Below, piece after piece: positions 1 to 8,927 of a stretch of 64,000 bases of DNA. Origin of the DNA: Paraburkholderia sp. BCC1886. GTDB taxonomy: Bacteria > Pseudomonadota > Gammaproteobacteria > Burkholderiales > Burkholderiaceae. The notes beneath the pieces are model-generated. The model had not been told where the DNA came from. It saw nothing but the letters and a program-made list of their open reading frames with translations, and made no database searches. Made by a program: the position numbers and the translations under genes. Numbering within the stretch: the stretch's first letter is position 1; the number at the start of each line of letters is the position of its first letter. Location: contig NZ_CAAJGK010000022.1 of assembly GCF_900996245.1 (NCBI RefSeq), positions 62,001 to 126,000 of the forward strand. The letters are read 5' to 3'.

Positions 1-2
1 TC

Positions 3-413
3 GCGGCGCAAGTGTCGGAGCAGTTCATTCTCGAGCGCATTCGCGGCTCGACCGATTATCAGCACATTCCCGTCGACGCCCGCGTCGGCTTTTCGCGGGC
101 CGAGTTGATCGAAGTCGTGCGGCTGATGGAAGCCAACATCGAAGAACCGCTATCGCTCGATGAACTCGCGCGGCTCGTTCATCTGTCGCAACGGCATTTG
201 CAGCGCATGTTCAAGATGTTCCTGAGCGTGTCGCCCACGCATTACTACCTGACCCTGCGTTTGCGCCGCGCGCGCGAACTGTTGCGCAATTCCGATGCAT
301 CGATCTCGCGTGTCACGACGGTGTGCGGGTTTCATTCGCCCTGTCATTTCAGCAAGGCTTACCGTGCGCAATTCGGGCATGCGCCTAGTGTGGAGCGGCG
401 GTCATCCGTGTAG
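3..413 (+). CDS. GlxA/AraC-family regulator, C-terminal part (cut by left edge)
   Basis: The reading frame is open from base 3 to the stop at 411-413 and clearly continues left of the window, so only the last ~137 residues are visible. They hold the AraC-type double helix-turn-helix: a first HTH around LSLDELARLVHLSQRHLQRM and a second around the ISRVTTVCGFHSPCHFSKAY segment. The fragment is close to the C-terminus of the regulator at 11693-12688 (shared THYYLTLRLRRARELL block), so it is most likely another GlxA-type member (DJ-1/PfpI-like sensor domain plus AraC HTH), a group including the glycine betaine regulator GbdR. The sensor domain is outside the window, so the ligand cannot be guessed. 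A GTG at position 12 is an internal codon rather than a start. Confidence 0.85.
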   Translation, partial: AAQVSEQFILERIRGSTDYQHIPVDARVGFSRAELIEVVRLMEANIEEPLSLDELARLVHLSQRHLQRMFKMFLSVSPTHYYLTLRLRRARELLRNSDASISRVTTVCGFHSPCHFSKAYRAQFGHAPSVERRSSV

Positions 414-421
414 ATCGCGCT

Positions 422-1504
422 TCAGATCGCTTGCGCCCGGCCTGGAAACGTTTCGTCGTAGCCGGCGCCATCGTCCACTTCGGCCGCCGTGCCGCGTTGC
501 TCGCGATACATCACTGGCGGTAAACCGAACTGTTTGCGAAACTCGCGGCCCAGATGCGACGCGTCGGAAAAGCCGCAGCTGGACGCAATATCCGCGACGG
601 TCTTGTCCGAACTCGTCAGCAGCCACGCGGCGGTGCGCAGTCGCACCTGCTTCGCGTAGGCTTGCGGCGCCTTGCCGGTTTCCGCCTTGAAAAGCCGCTC
701 GAGTTGCCGCGGCGAGAGGTCGAGCTTGCGCGCCAGTTCGTCGAGCGATAACGAACGGCCCACGTGCTGCTCCATCAGCAGAATCGCGCGCTTCACCTTG
801 GGGTGCGTGGCCGGTGCGAGCCCTGGCGGATGCGGCTGCGGTGCGTTGCCTTTCTGCATGTCGTCCACCAGCAGAATACGCAGCGCCTTCTGCACGGTAG
901 CGGTTTCGAAGTGACGCAACAGGATGGCGGCCGCCACGTCGATCGACGCGCGCCCGCCGGAACATGTAATGCGCCGCCGGTCGATCACGAACAGACGGTC
1001 CGCAACCAGCGCTTCCTCGTTGACGGCCGGAAAACGCTCGATGAAATCCCAGTAATGAAACCAGCTCACGCAGATGCGATACCCGTCCAGCACACCTGCG
1101 CGCATCAGCGAGAACACGCCGGTGCACATGCCGACCAGCGTGGCGTCGGCAGCGGCTGCGCGGCGGATGAAAGCGAGCGTGGCGTCGTTCGTGGCGGGCC
1201 CCGAATGCAGCAGACCGCCTACCACGACGACGTAATCGAAAGGCTCGGCGTGCTCGAAGGTTTCCCACGGCGTGATCTGGATGCCGCAACTCGCGCGCAC
1301 CGGCGCCAGGGTTTCCCCGATCACGCTCCACGAACAACGCACCGGCTTGCTGAAATCGCCTTCGTCCGCGGACAGACGCAACAGGTCGACGAAACCCGAG
1401 AACGCGGTCAGCGTGAAATTCGGCAGCAGGATGATGCCGAAGCGGATGCGCTGCTTCGACGTGCCGTCGACGGATTGAAGGGGAAGCGGATCAGCGGGAT
1501 TCAT
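422..1504 (-). CDS. GlxA-type AraC-family transcriptional regulator, divergent from sdaA-sox
   Basis: A 360-residue regulator. The N-terminal ~200 residues form a DJ-1/PfpI-like amidotransferase-type sensor fold (RFGIILLPNFTLTAFSGFVD, later the VVVVGGLL and MCTGVFSLMRAGVLDG elements). The C-terminus is an AraC double HTH (LSLDELARKLDLSPRQLERL and VADIASSCGFSDASHLGREF). The frame stays open upstream to 1702, but the ATG at 1504 gives the normal family length and begins right before the sensor domain, so I chose it. It is divergent from sdaA-soxBDAG across 288 bp. In Pseudomonas this regulator class includes GbdR (glycine betaine/dimethylglycine) and SouR (sarcosine). A sarcosine- or serine-related role is an inference from position only. 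Confidence 0.88.
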   Translation of the reverse strand: MNPADPLPLQSVDGTSKQRIRFGIILLPNFTLTAFSGFVDLLRLSADEGDFSKPVRCSWSVIGETLAPVRASCGIQITPWETFEHAEPFDYVVVVGGLLHSGPATNDATLAFIRRAAAADATLVGMCTGVFSLMRAGVLDGYRICVSWFHYWDFIERFPAVNEEALVADRLFVIDRRRITCSGGRASIDVAAAILLRHFETATVQKALRILLVDDMQKGNAPQPHPPGLAPATHPKVKRAILLMEQHVGRSLSLDELARKLDLSPRQLERLFKAETGKAPQAYAKQVRLRTAAWLLTSSDKTVADIASSCGFSDASHLGREFRKQFGLPPVMYREQRGTAAEVDDGAGYDETFPGRAQAI

Positions 1505-1635
1505 GCATGCGGGCAGCTTGAAAAAGGGTCTAGGAGAGGATAGCAAAGACGTTCGCTGCAACACCTGCCACGACGACGCTGCCGGCCCGTTTCCGCATTG
1601 TGCCGCGCCAGATAAACCGTCGGTGAGCGGGCCTG

Positions 1636-1667
1636 TCGCAAATGCGTCAGAACTCATCGCAAATGCG
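1636..1667 (+). promoter_or_regulatory. Candidate AraC-type operator: two direct repeats 21 bp apart
   Basis: The 11-mer TCGCAAATGCG occurs at 1636-1646 and again, identically, at 1657-1667. The start-to-start spacing is exactly 21 bp, two helical turns. AraC-family proteins commonly bind direct half-sites about 21 bp apart. The site lies in the spacer between the GlxA-type regulator (start 1504) and sdaA (start 1793). No strong sigma-70 promoter is obvious downstream, which suits an activator-dependent promoter. The assignment to the neighbouring regulator is inference. Confidence 0.5.
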
Positions 1668-1792
1668 CCGCGGCGCTTGGCGGCGGCGCGGCTTGACGCC
1701 ACTATCCCACTGTCATGCCGTTTTTATTCTATCGGTGCAATTCGACGTGCGGTGCAATAGCGGCTAGTTTCAGTCAACGCACAAGGCAAGCG

Positions 1793-3178
1793 ATGAACGT
1801 CAGCGTGTTCGATCTGTTCAAGGTCGGTATCGGTCCTTCCAGCTCGCATACGGTCGGGCCGATGATCGCTGCCTGCCGCTTCGCCTCGCATGTGGAAGAC
1901 GCGAATCTGCTCGGCTTCGTGCGTCGTGTAAAGGTCGACCTGTTCGGCTCGCTGGGCGCGACCGGCAAGGGGCACGGCACGGACAAGGCGGTGCTGCTCG
2001 GGCTCGAAGGCAATCTGCCCGACCGGATCGACCCCGACCTGATCGAACCGCGCCTGCGGGCGATTCGCGAAACCAGACAACTCGTGCTGCTCGGCAAGCA
2101 TCCGGTGAAGTACGACGAGCGCGAGCATCTGGGCTTTTTCCGCAAACGCATGCCCGGCACGGGCGTTGTGCATCCCAACGGCATGCGCTTTCAGGCCTTC
2201 GATGAAAACGCTCAACTGCTGGTCGAAAAAGAGTATTACTCGATCGGCGGCGGCTTCGTCGTGAATCGCGACGGCGACCGCGTGAACGGTTTGCGCGCGA
2301 GCGCCGAGGTGCCGTATCCGTTTCGTACCGGCGACGACCTGATGCGGGTGTGCCGCGAAACCGGCTTGTCGATCGCCCAGATCACGCTGAAAAACGAATG
2401 CGCGGCGCGCTCCGAACAGGACGTGCGCGACGGCCTGCTGGCTATCTGGCGCGCGATGTCGGCGTGTGTCGAACGCGGCTGCAAGGTGCGCGGCGAGTTG
2501 CCGGGGCCGATGCAGGTGAAGCGCCGCGCCGCCGACCTCTGCACGCAACTGCGGGCGCGCTCCGAAGAGTCGTTGCGCGATCCGCTCTCCATGCTCGACT
2601 GGATCAACCTGTATGCGATGGCGGTGAACGAAGAGAACGCGGCCGGCAGCCGCGTCGTCACCGCGCCGACCAACGGCGCCGCCGGCGTAATTCCGGCTGT
2701 CCTGCATTACTACGTGAAGTTCATGCACGCGTCGAATGACGAAGGCATCGTCACCTTCCTGCTGACGGCCGCGGCCATCGGCATCATCTATAAAGAAACG
2801 GCGTCGATTTCCGGCGCCGAGGTGGGCTGCCAGGGCGAAGTGGGCGTCGCCTGCTCGATGGCCGCGGCGGCACTCGCGGCGGTGATGGGCGGCACGCCCG
2901 TGCAGGTGGAAAACGCCGCGGAAATCGGCATGGAACACAACCTCGGCATGACCTGCGATCCGGTCGGCGGCCTCGTGCAGATTCCCTGCATCGAGCGCAA
3001 TGCAATGGGCGCGATCAAGGCACTGAACGCCGCGCGCATGGCGATGAAGGGCGATGGCCAGCACTACGTGTCGCTCGACAACGTCATCAAGACCATGCGC
3101 GAGACCGGTGCGGACATGAAGACCAAATACAAGGAGACGTCGCGCGGCGGACTCGCCGTGAACGTCATCGAATGCTGA
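1793..3178 (+). CDS. sdaA: L-serine ammonia-lyase (iron-sulfur, single chain)
   Basis: A 461-residue L-serine dehydratase converting L-serine to pyruvate and ammonia in the cytoplasm with a [4Fe-4S] cluster. The N-terminal domain opens with the family signature [19 protein letters not shown]. Cysteines C346 (EVGCQG), C388 (TCDPVGG), C399 (IPCIER) and the very last residue C461 match the spacing of the ligands of the Legionella enzyme, whose C-terminal cysteine enters the active site (tail in mouth). An upstream start at 1715 would add 26 residues without family character; ATG 1793 is preferred. It heads a likely sdaA-soxBDAG operon (37 bp to soxB). It completes betaine catabolism by taking serine made from glycine and methylene-THF to pyruvate. 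No glyA is present in the window. Confidence 0.96.
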   Translation: MNVSVFDLFKVGIGPSSSHTVGPMIAACRFASHVEDANLLGFVRRVKVDLFGSLGATGKGHGTDKAVLLGLEGNLPDRIDPDLIEPRLRAIRETRQLVLLGKHPVKYDEREHLGFFRKRMPGTGVVHPNGMRFQAFDENAQLLVEKEYYSIGGGFVVNRDGDRVNGLRASAEVPYPFRTGDDLMRVCRETGLSIAQITLKNECAARSEQDVRDGLLAIWRAMSACVERGCKVRGELPGPMQVKRRAADLCTQLRARSEESLRDPLSMLDWINLYAMAVNEENAAGSRVVTAPTNGAAGVIPAVLHYYVKFMHASNDEGIVTFLLTAAAIGIIYKETASISGAEVGCQGEVGVACSMAAAALAAVMGGTPVQVENAAEIGMEHNLGMTCDPVGGLVQIPCIERNAMGAIKALNAARMAMKGDGQHYVSLDNVIKTMRETGADMKTKYKETSRGGLAVNVIEC

Positions 3179-3215
3179 GAGTAAAACGCCGCAACATGGA
3201 AACCAGGGAACCACG

Positions 3216-4460
3216 ATGAGCCGCTATTCGATATTCAGCCTGTTGCGCAACGGGATGTCGTATCACGAGAACTGGGAACGACAGTGGAAGAGCCCCGAGC
3301 CGAAACGCGAGTACGACGTCGTGATCGTCGGCGGCGGCGGGCACGGTCTCGCCACCGCGTATTACCTTGCGAAAGAACATGGCGTGCGCAATATCGCCGT
3401 GCTGGAGAAGGGCTGGATCGGCGGCGGCAATACGGCGCGCAATACGACCATCGTGCGTTCGAACTACTTGTGGGACGAGTCCGCCGCGCTCTACGAGAAA
3501 GCGATGAAGCTGTGGGAGGGCCTGTCGCAAGACCTCAACTACAACGTCATGTTCAGCCAGCGCGGCGTGATGAACCTCGCCCATACGCTGCAGGACGTGC
3601 GCGACACGGAACGCCGGGTGAATGCGAACCGCCTGAACGGCGTGGACGCCGAATTCCTCACGCCCGAACAGATCAAGGAAATCGAGCCGACCATCAACCT
3701 GAATAGCCGCTATCCGGTGCTCGGTGCGTCGATCCAGCGGCGCGGCGGCGTGGCGCGGCACGATGCGGTGGCTTGGGGCTTCGCGCGCGGCGCGGATCAG
3801 GCCGGCGTGGACATCGTGCAGAACTGCCAGGTCACGGGCATTCGCCGCGACGGCAGCCAGGTGACCGGGGTCGATACGACGAAGGGTTTCATCAAGGCGA
3901 AGAAAGTGGCCTTGGTTGCCGCGGGCAATACCTCCACGCTCGCCGATATGGCCGGTGTGCGTCTGCCGCTGGAAAGCCATCCGTTGCAGGCGCTGGTGTC
4001 GGAGCCGATCAAGCCGGTGGTGAATACCGTGGTGATGTCGAACGCGGTGCACGCGTACATCAGCCAGTCCGACAAGGGCGATCTGGTGATCGGCGCAGGC
4101 GTGGACCAGTACACGGGCTTCGGCCAGCGCGGCAGTTTCCAGATTATCGAAGGCACGCTGGAAGCGATCGTCGAAATGTTCCCGGTGTTCTCGCGCGTGC
4201 GGATGAATCGCCAGTGGGGCGGCATTGTCGACGTGACGCCGGATGCCTGCCCGATTATCAGCAAGACCGATGTGAAGGGGCTGTACTTCAACTGCGGTTG
4301 GGGCACGGGCGGCTTCAAGGCGACCCCCGGTTCGGGCTGGGCGTATGCGCACACCATTGCGAAGGACGAACCGCATCCGCTGAACGCGCCGTTCTCGCTG
4401 GAGCGTTTCTATACCGGTCACCTGATCGACGAACACGGCGCCGCCGCCGTTGCTCATTAA
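3216..4460 (+). CDS. soxB: Sarcosine oxidase subunit beta
   Basis: A 414-residue FAD-dependent subunit of heterotetrameric sarcosine oxidase, which oxidises sarcosine to glycine with O2, passing the methyl group to tetrahydrofolate. A Rossmann FAD motif ([17 protein letters not shown], residues ~35-51) follows a short N-terminal extension. H182 in the GGVARHDAV segment lies where the flavin-linking histidine of the Corynebacterium enzyme falls; that equivalence is my inference. The C-terminal [13 protein letters not shown] motif is typical of the DAO superfamily. Length matches the family (~405). It is followed by soxD after 37 bp. Confidence 0.96.
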   Translation: MSRYSIFSLLRNGMSYHENWERQWKSPEPKREYDVVIVGGGGHGLATAYYLAKEHGVRNIAVLEKGWIGGGNTARNTTIVRSNYLWDESAALYEKAMKLWEGLSQDLNYNVMFSQRGVMNLAHTLQDVRDTERRVNANRLNGVDAEFLTPEQIKEIEPTINLNSRYPVLGASIQRRGGVARHDAVAWGFARGADQAGVDIVQNCQVTGIRRDGSQVTGVDTTKGFIKAKKVALVAAGNTSTLADMAGVRLPLESHPLQALVSEPIKPVVNTVVMSNAVHAYISQSDKGDLVIGAGVDQYTGFGQRGSFQIIEGTLEAIVEMFPVFSRVRMNRQWGGIVDVTPDACPIISKTDVKGLYFNCGWGTGGFKATPGSGWAYAHTIAKDEPHPLNAPFSLERFYTGHLIDEHGAAAVAH

Positions 4461-4497
4461 CGCCTGCTAACGCACACGCATTTGCAAGAGGAAGACC

Positions 4498-4809
4498 ATG
4501 CTGCTGATTGAATGCCCATGGTGCGGGCCACGCGCCGAAACCGAATTTTCCTGCGGCGGCGAGGCGGATATCGCCCGTCCGCTCGAAACCGACAAACTCA
4601 CCGACAAGGAATGGGGCGACTACCTGTTCATGCGCAAGAATCCGCGCGGCGTGCATCGCGAGCAATGGTTGCACACGCAAGGGTGTCGCCGCTGGTTCAA
4701 GGCGCAGCGCGATACGGTGAGCTATGAGATTCAGGGCTACGAGACGTTCGAGCGTCCGTTGCTCGCGCTGGACGACGCGGGTCAGGAGAGCGGAGGTCGA
4801 GCATCATGA
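4498..4809 (+). CDS. soxD: Sarcosine oxidase subunit delta
   Basis: A 103-residue zinc-binding small subunit of heterotetrameric sarcosine oxidase. It starts MLLIECPWCGPRAETEFSCGG, with C6 and C9 supplying two ligands. A later HTQGCRRWF segment supplies the His and Cys ligands (Cys-Cys-His-Cys site). The stop codon overlaps the soxA start by four bases (4806-4809), indicating translational coupling. Length and position between soxB and soxA match the conserved soxBDAG order. Confidence 0.95.
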   Translation: MLLIECPWCGPRAETEFSCGGEADIARPLETDKLTDKEWGDYLFMRKNPRGVHREQWLHTQGCRRWFKAQRDTVSYEIQGYETFERPLLALDDAGQESGGRAS

Positions 4810-7808
4810 GCCAGCAGGACCGACTCCCGGGCGGCGGGCGCATCAACCGCGCGATCGTGCTGAACTTCACGTTCAACGGACGCCAGTATCAGGGCTTTCA
4901 GGGCGACACGCTGGCCTCCGCGCTGCTCGCCAATGGCGTGCATTTCGTCGCGCGTAGCTGGAAATACCATCGGCCGCGCGGCATCGTCACGGCAGGGGTG
5001 GAAGAACCGAATGCCGTCGTGCAACTGGAAACCGGCGCGTACACGGTACCGAATGCGCGCGCGACCGAAATCGAGTTGTATCAGGGGCTCGTCGCGACCA
5101 GCGTGAACGCGAAGCCGAGCATCGAGAAAGACCGTATGGCGGTCAACCAGAAGATCGCGCGTTTCATTCCGGCGGGCTTTTACTACAAGACCTTCATGTG
5201 GCCGCGCAAATTCTGGCCCAAGTATGAAGAAGTCATTCGCGATGCCGCCGGTCTCGGCCGTGCGCCGGAGCAGACCGATGCGGACCGCTACGACAAGTGC
5301 TTCGCGCATTGCGACGTGCTGGTGGTGGGCGGCGGCCCGACCGGGCTCGCGGCCGCGCACGCGGCGGCCTTGTCCGGCGCGCGGGTGACGCTGGTGGACG
5401 ATCAACCCGAACTCGGCGGATCGCTGCTGTCCTGCCGCACGGAGATCGACGGCAAGCCGGCATTGCAATGGGTGCAGAAAATCGAAGACGAACTGCGCCA
5501 GATGCCCGAAGTGAAAATCCTGTGCCGCAGCACGGCATTCGGCTATCAGGACCACAACCTCGTCACGGTCACGCAACGTCTGACCGACCATCTGCCGGTC
5601 TCGCAGCGCAAGGGCACGCGCGAACTGATGTGGAAGATTCGCGCGAAGCGGGTGGTTCTCGCCACCGGCGCGCACGAAAGGCCCATCGTATTCGGCAACA
5701 ACGATCTGCCGGGCGTGATGCTGGCGTCGGCCGTGTCGACGTATCTGCATCGCTATGCGGTGCTGCCGGGTCGCCACGCCGTCGTGTTCACCAATAACGA
5801 CGACGGCTATCAGTGCGCGCTCGATCTGAAAGCCGCTGGCGCTCAGGTGACGGTGGTGGATCCGCGCACGGGCGATTCGAACGGGACCTTGCCGGCATTG
5901 GCACGGCGGCATGGCATCAAGGTACTGAGCGGGATGGTGGTGACCACCGCGCAAGGCAAGTTGCGAGTGGCCTCGGTGGACGTGGCGGCTTATGCAAGCG
6001 GCCAGGTGGGCCCTAAACATACGTCGTTGAATTGCGACCTGCTCGCCATGTCCGGCGGCTGGAGTCCGGTATTGCATCTGTTCGCGCAGTCGGGCGGCAA
6101 GGCGCACTGGCACGACGAGAAGGCCTGCTTCGTTCCGGGCAAGGCGATGCAGCCGGAAACGAGCGTCGGCGCGTGCGCGGGCGACTTCAATCTGGGCCGG
6201 GGCATCCGCTTTGCAGTGGATGCGGGCGTCGAGTCGGCGCGCGCGACCGGACATATCGTGGCGCGGCCCAATCCCGTGCAGATTGCCGAGATCGTCGAAA
6301 CGAAGCTGCTGCCTTTGTGGCTGGTCGGCGGACGCGAACTGGCGGCGCGCGGGCCGAAGCAGTTCGTCGATTATCAGAACGATGTGTCGGCCGCGGATAT
6401 TTTTCTCGCCGCGCGCGAAGGCTTCGAATCGGTCGAGCATGTGAAGCGTTACACGGCAATGGGCTTCGGCACCGATCAGGGCAAGCTCGGCAACATCAAC
6501 GGCATGGCGATTCTCGCGCAGGCGCTCGGCAAGACGATTCCCGAGACCGGTACGACGACGTTCCGGCCGAACTACACGCCGGTCAGTTTCGGCACGTTCG
6601 CGGGCCGCGAACTGGGCGAGTTTCTCGACCCCGTGCGCAAGACGGCGGTGCATGAATGGCACGTGGAAAACGGCGCTGCATTCGAAGATGTCGGCAACTG
6701 GAAACGCCCCTGGTATTACCCGAAAGCCGGTGAAGATCTGCACGCGGCGGTGGCGCGCGAATCGCTCGCGGTGCGGACCAGCGTCGGCATTCTCGATGCC
6801 TCGACGCTCGGCAAGATCGATATACAGGGGCCCGATTCGGCGCAACTGCTGAACTGGGTCTACACGAATCCGTGGAGCAAGCTCGAAGTCGGCAAGTGCC
6901 GTTATGGCCTGATGCTCGACGAAAACGGCATGATTTTCGACGACGGCGTGACCGTGCGTCTCGCCGACCAGCACTACATGATGACCACCACCACCGGCGG
7001 TGCGGCACGCGTGCTGACGTGGCTCGAACGCTGGCTGCAAACCGAATGGCCCGACATGCGCGTGCGGCTCGCATCGGTCACAGACCATTGGGCGACCTTT
7101 GCCGTGGTCGGCCCGAATAGCCGCAAGGTCTTGCAGAAGGTTTGCCAGGACATCGACTTTGCGAACGCGGCGTTCCCGTTCATGAGCTATCGCGAAGGCA
7201 CGGTAGCGGGCGCCGCTTCACGGGTGATGCGCATCAGTTTCTCCGGCGAGCTCGCGTATGAAGTGAACGTGCCAGCGAATGTCGGGCGTGCGGTATGGGA
7301 AGCATTGATGGCCGCCGGTGCGGAATTCGACATGACGCCGTACGGCACGGAAACCATGCACGTGCTGCGCGCGGAGAAGGGTTACATCATCGTCGGCCAG
7401 GATACGGACGGCTCGATGACGCCTTACGACCTCGGCATGGGCGGGCTCGTCGCGAAGTCCAAGGACTTTCTCGGCAAGCGTTCGCTCACACGCTCCGACA
7501 CCGCGAAGGCCGGGCGCAAGCAACTGGTCGGCTTGCTGTCGGACGACCCGTCGTTCGTGATTCCCGAGGGCTCGCAGATCGTCGCGGGGCCGTTCCAGGG
7601 CGAAACCGCGCCGATGCTCGGCCACGTCACGTCGAGCTATTACAGCCCGATTCTCAAGCGCTCGATCGCGATGGCGGTCGTGAAGGGCGGTCTCGAGAAG
7701 ATCGGCGAAACGGTCACGATTCCGCTTTCGGGCGGCAAGCTGATGGCAGCCAGAATCACCAGCTCGGTGTTCTACGACAGCGAAGGAGCACGTCAACATG
7801 TGGAATGA
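4806..7808 (+). CDS. soxA: Sarcosine oxidase subunit alpha
   Basis: A 1000-residue multidomain subunit. Domains in order: an N-terminal 2Fe-2S-ferredoxin-like (Fer2_4) fold (~15-110) without a visible cluster-cysteine set; an FAD/NAD(H)-binding domain starting at DVLVVGGGPTGLAAAHA (~168) with a second half near VVLATGAHERPIVF; and a C-terminal GcvT-like folate-binding domain (~620-990, from HAAVARESLAVRTSVGILD) that forms 5,10-methylene-THF. It overlaps soxD by 4 bp and soxG by 11 bp. Length agrees with the family (~965-1000). Confidence 0.97.
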   Translation: MSQQDRLPGGGRINRAIVLNFTFNGRQYQGFQGDTLASALLANGVHFVARSWKYHRPRGIVTAGVEEPNAVVQLETGAYTVPNARATEIELYQGLVATSVNAKPSIEKDRMAVNQKIARFIPAGFYYKTFMWPRKFWPKYEEVIRDAAGLGRAPEQTDADRYDKCFAHCDVLVVGGGPTGLAAAHAAALSGARVTLVDDQPELGGSLLSCRTEIDGKPALQWVQKIEDELRQMPEVKILCRSTAFGYQDHNLVTVTQRLTDHLPVSQRKGTRELMWKIRAKRVVLATGAHERPIVFGNNDLPGVMLASAVSTYLHRYAVLPGRHAVVFTNNDDGYQCALDLKAAGAQVTVVDPRTGDSNGTLPALARRHGIKVLSGMVVTTAQGKLRVASVDVAAYASGQVGPKHTSLNCDLLAMSGGWSPVLHLFAQSGGKAHWHDEKACFVPGKAMQPETSVGACAGDFNLGRGIRFAVDAGVESARATGHIVARPNPVQIAEIVETKLLPLWLVGGRELAARGPKQFVDYQNDVSAADIFLAAREGFESVEHVKRYTAMGFGTDQGKLGNINGMAILAQALGKTIPETGTTTFRPNYTPVSFGTFAGRELGEFLDPVRKTAVHEWHVENGAAFEDVGNWKRPWYYPKAGEDLHAAVARESLAVRTSVGILDASTLGKIDIQGPDSAQLLNWVYTNPWSKLEVGKCRYGLMLDENGMIFDDGVTVRLADQHYMMTTTTGGAARVLTWLERWLQTEWPDMRVRLASVTDHWATFAVVGPNSRKVLQKVCQDIDFANAAFPFMSYREGTVAGAASRVMRISFSGELAYEVNVPANVGRAVWEALMAAGAEFDMTPYGTETMHVLRAEKGYIIVGQDTDGSMTPYDLGMGGLVAKSKDFLGKRSLTRSDTAKAGRKQLVGLLSDDPSFVIPEGSQIVAGPFQGETAPMLGHVTSSYYSPILKRSIAMAVVKGGLEKIGETVTIPLSGGKLMAARITSSVFYDSEGARQHVE

Positions 7809-8454
7809 AACAGGCAACCCGAGCCCGGTGGTGGACCGTGCCGTGGGCAAGCAAACCGGCGTGTGGCAGGAGTCGCCGCTGGTCGGCGTGGCTGCCGCGC
7901 TTAAAAAACATCAGGCGAGCGCGTCGGCGGTTTTTCATCTCGGCGAGCGGCCGTTTCTCGAACTCGTGAACGTGCGCGGCGATCTGCGCGATGCGGCGTT
8001 CGTGAGCGCGGTGGAAGGCGTGCTCGGCTGCCGGCCGCCCGCGAAGGCCAACACGGTCGCGCGCGGCAACGGTTACGACATGTTGTGGCTCGGCCCGGAC
8101 GAATGGCTGGTGCGCTCGGCGACGGCGCACGACGCCACCGGCACGGCGCCCTTGCAGGCGAAACTCGGTGCTGCGTTCGCGGGTTTGTTCGCGTCGGCGG
8201 TGGATATCGGCAGCGGTTATACGGTGCTGGAAATCAGCGGTCGATGCACGCGCGAAGTGCTCTCGCGCGGCTGCCCGCTCGACCTGCATCCGAACCTGTT
8301 CGGCGACGGCCAATGCGCGCAGAGCCATTACTTCAAGGCGTCGATGACGCTGCTGCCTACCGGCGCGAACAGCTTCGACATCGTCGTGCGCCGCAGTTTC
8401 GCCGACTACTTCGTCAAGATCATGCTCGATGCGGCCGCGCCGCTGATGTCGTGA
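7798..8454 (+). CDS. soxG: Sarcosine oxidase subunit gamma
   Basis: A 218-residue GcvT-like small subunit of heterotetrameric sarcosine oxidase. The LGPDEWLV segment (~95-104) and the ISGRCTREVLSRGCPLDLHP region are characteristic of SoxG. The start codon lies inside the end of soxA (11-bp overlap), with a GAAGGAG ribosome-binding site just upstream inside soxA. It is the last recognisable subunit gene of the operon. Confidence 0.94.
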   Translation: MWNETGNPSPVVDRAVGKQTGVWQESPLVGVAAALKKHQASASAVFHLGERPFLELVNVRGDLRDAAFVSAVEGVLGCRPPAKANTVARGNGYDMLWLGPDEWLVRSATAHDATGTAPLQAKLGAAFAGLFASAVDIGSGYTVLEISGRCTREVLSRGCPLDLHPNLFGDGQCAQSHYFKASMTLLPTGANSFDIVVRRSFADYFVKIMLDAAAPLMS

Positions 8455-8496
8455 ACCACGGCGAGCGACGCGTATGCTGCAATTCAAGCGCCGCTC

Positions 8497-8790
8497 GTGT
8501 CCGGCATGGCGCTGCATGGTATCGACATGCCCGCTAGCCGTCTCGCCACCGCGCATCTCACCGAGCGCGCGATCCAGCAGCACGACGCCGATGCCGCGCT
8601 CGCATTGCTCGAACGGAGCATCGCGTTGCGGCATCGGCGTATCGCGCTGATCCGTTATCTGCTTGCGCAACGACTCGGCGCTGCGCTGCAATCGCGCCAT
8701 CACGATTACGTTCATGACGTGGCCGCTCGACTGAGTGCGGATGCGCTGTCGCGCATTGTCAGCGCGGCGCAGGAACGGTCGCGCCTGTAG
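8497..8790 (+). CDS. Small hypothetical protein after soxG
   Basis: A 97-residue open frame from a GTG at 8497 (or 88+ residues from an ATG at 8506) in the same frame as soxG, beginning 42 bp after its stop. I do not recognise the family. The composition is helical and rich in Ala, Leu, Arg and His, with no signal peptide or membrane segment. The start has no clear ribosome-binding site. It fills an otherwise empty 470-bp gap between soxG and the MFS gene, so it may be a real minor operon member or a chance high-GC frame. Confidence 0.35.
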   Translation: MSGMALHGIDMPASRLATAHLTERAIQQHDADAALALLERSIALRHRRIALIRYLLAQRLGAALQSRHHDYVHDVAARLSADALSRIVSAAQERSRL

Positions 8791-8927
8791 TTCGCAGGGT
8801 CGTCGACGGCGTCTTCATCCTATCCCGATGACGCATTCCTTCTATGTGGCCGATTTATGTCGTCGTCTACTGAAAGTACCTGAAAGGAACGTCCACGCGG
8901 CCGATGCCGCCCTAACCCGGGGATGAT

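Noticed and set aside
4782..7088. 768-residue minus-strand frame opposite soxA
   Set aside because: An antisense shadow of a high-GC gene, His/Arg-rich with no family resemblance; soxA is certain.
8817..8910. Possible operator with two GGCCGAT-like copies upstream of the MFS gene
   Set aside because: Spacing of about 53 bp and short match length are compatible with chance in GC-rich DNA.
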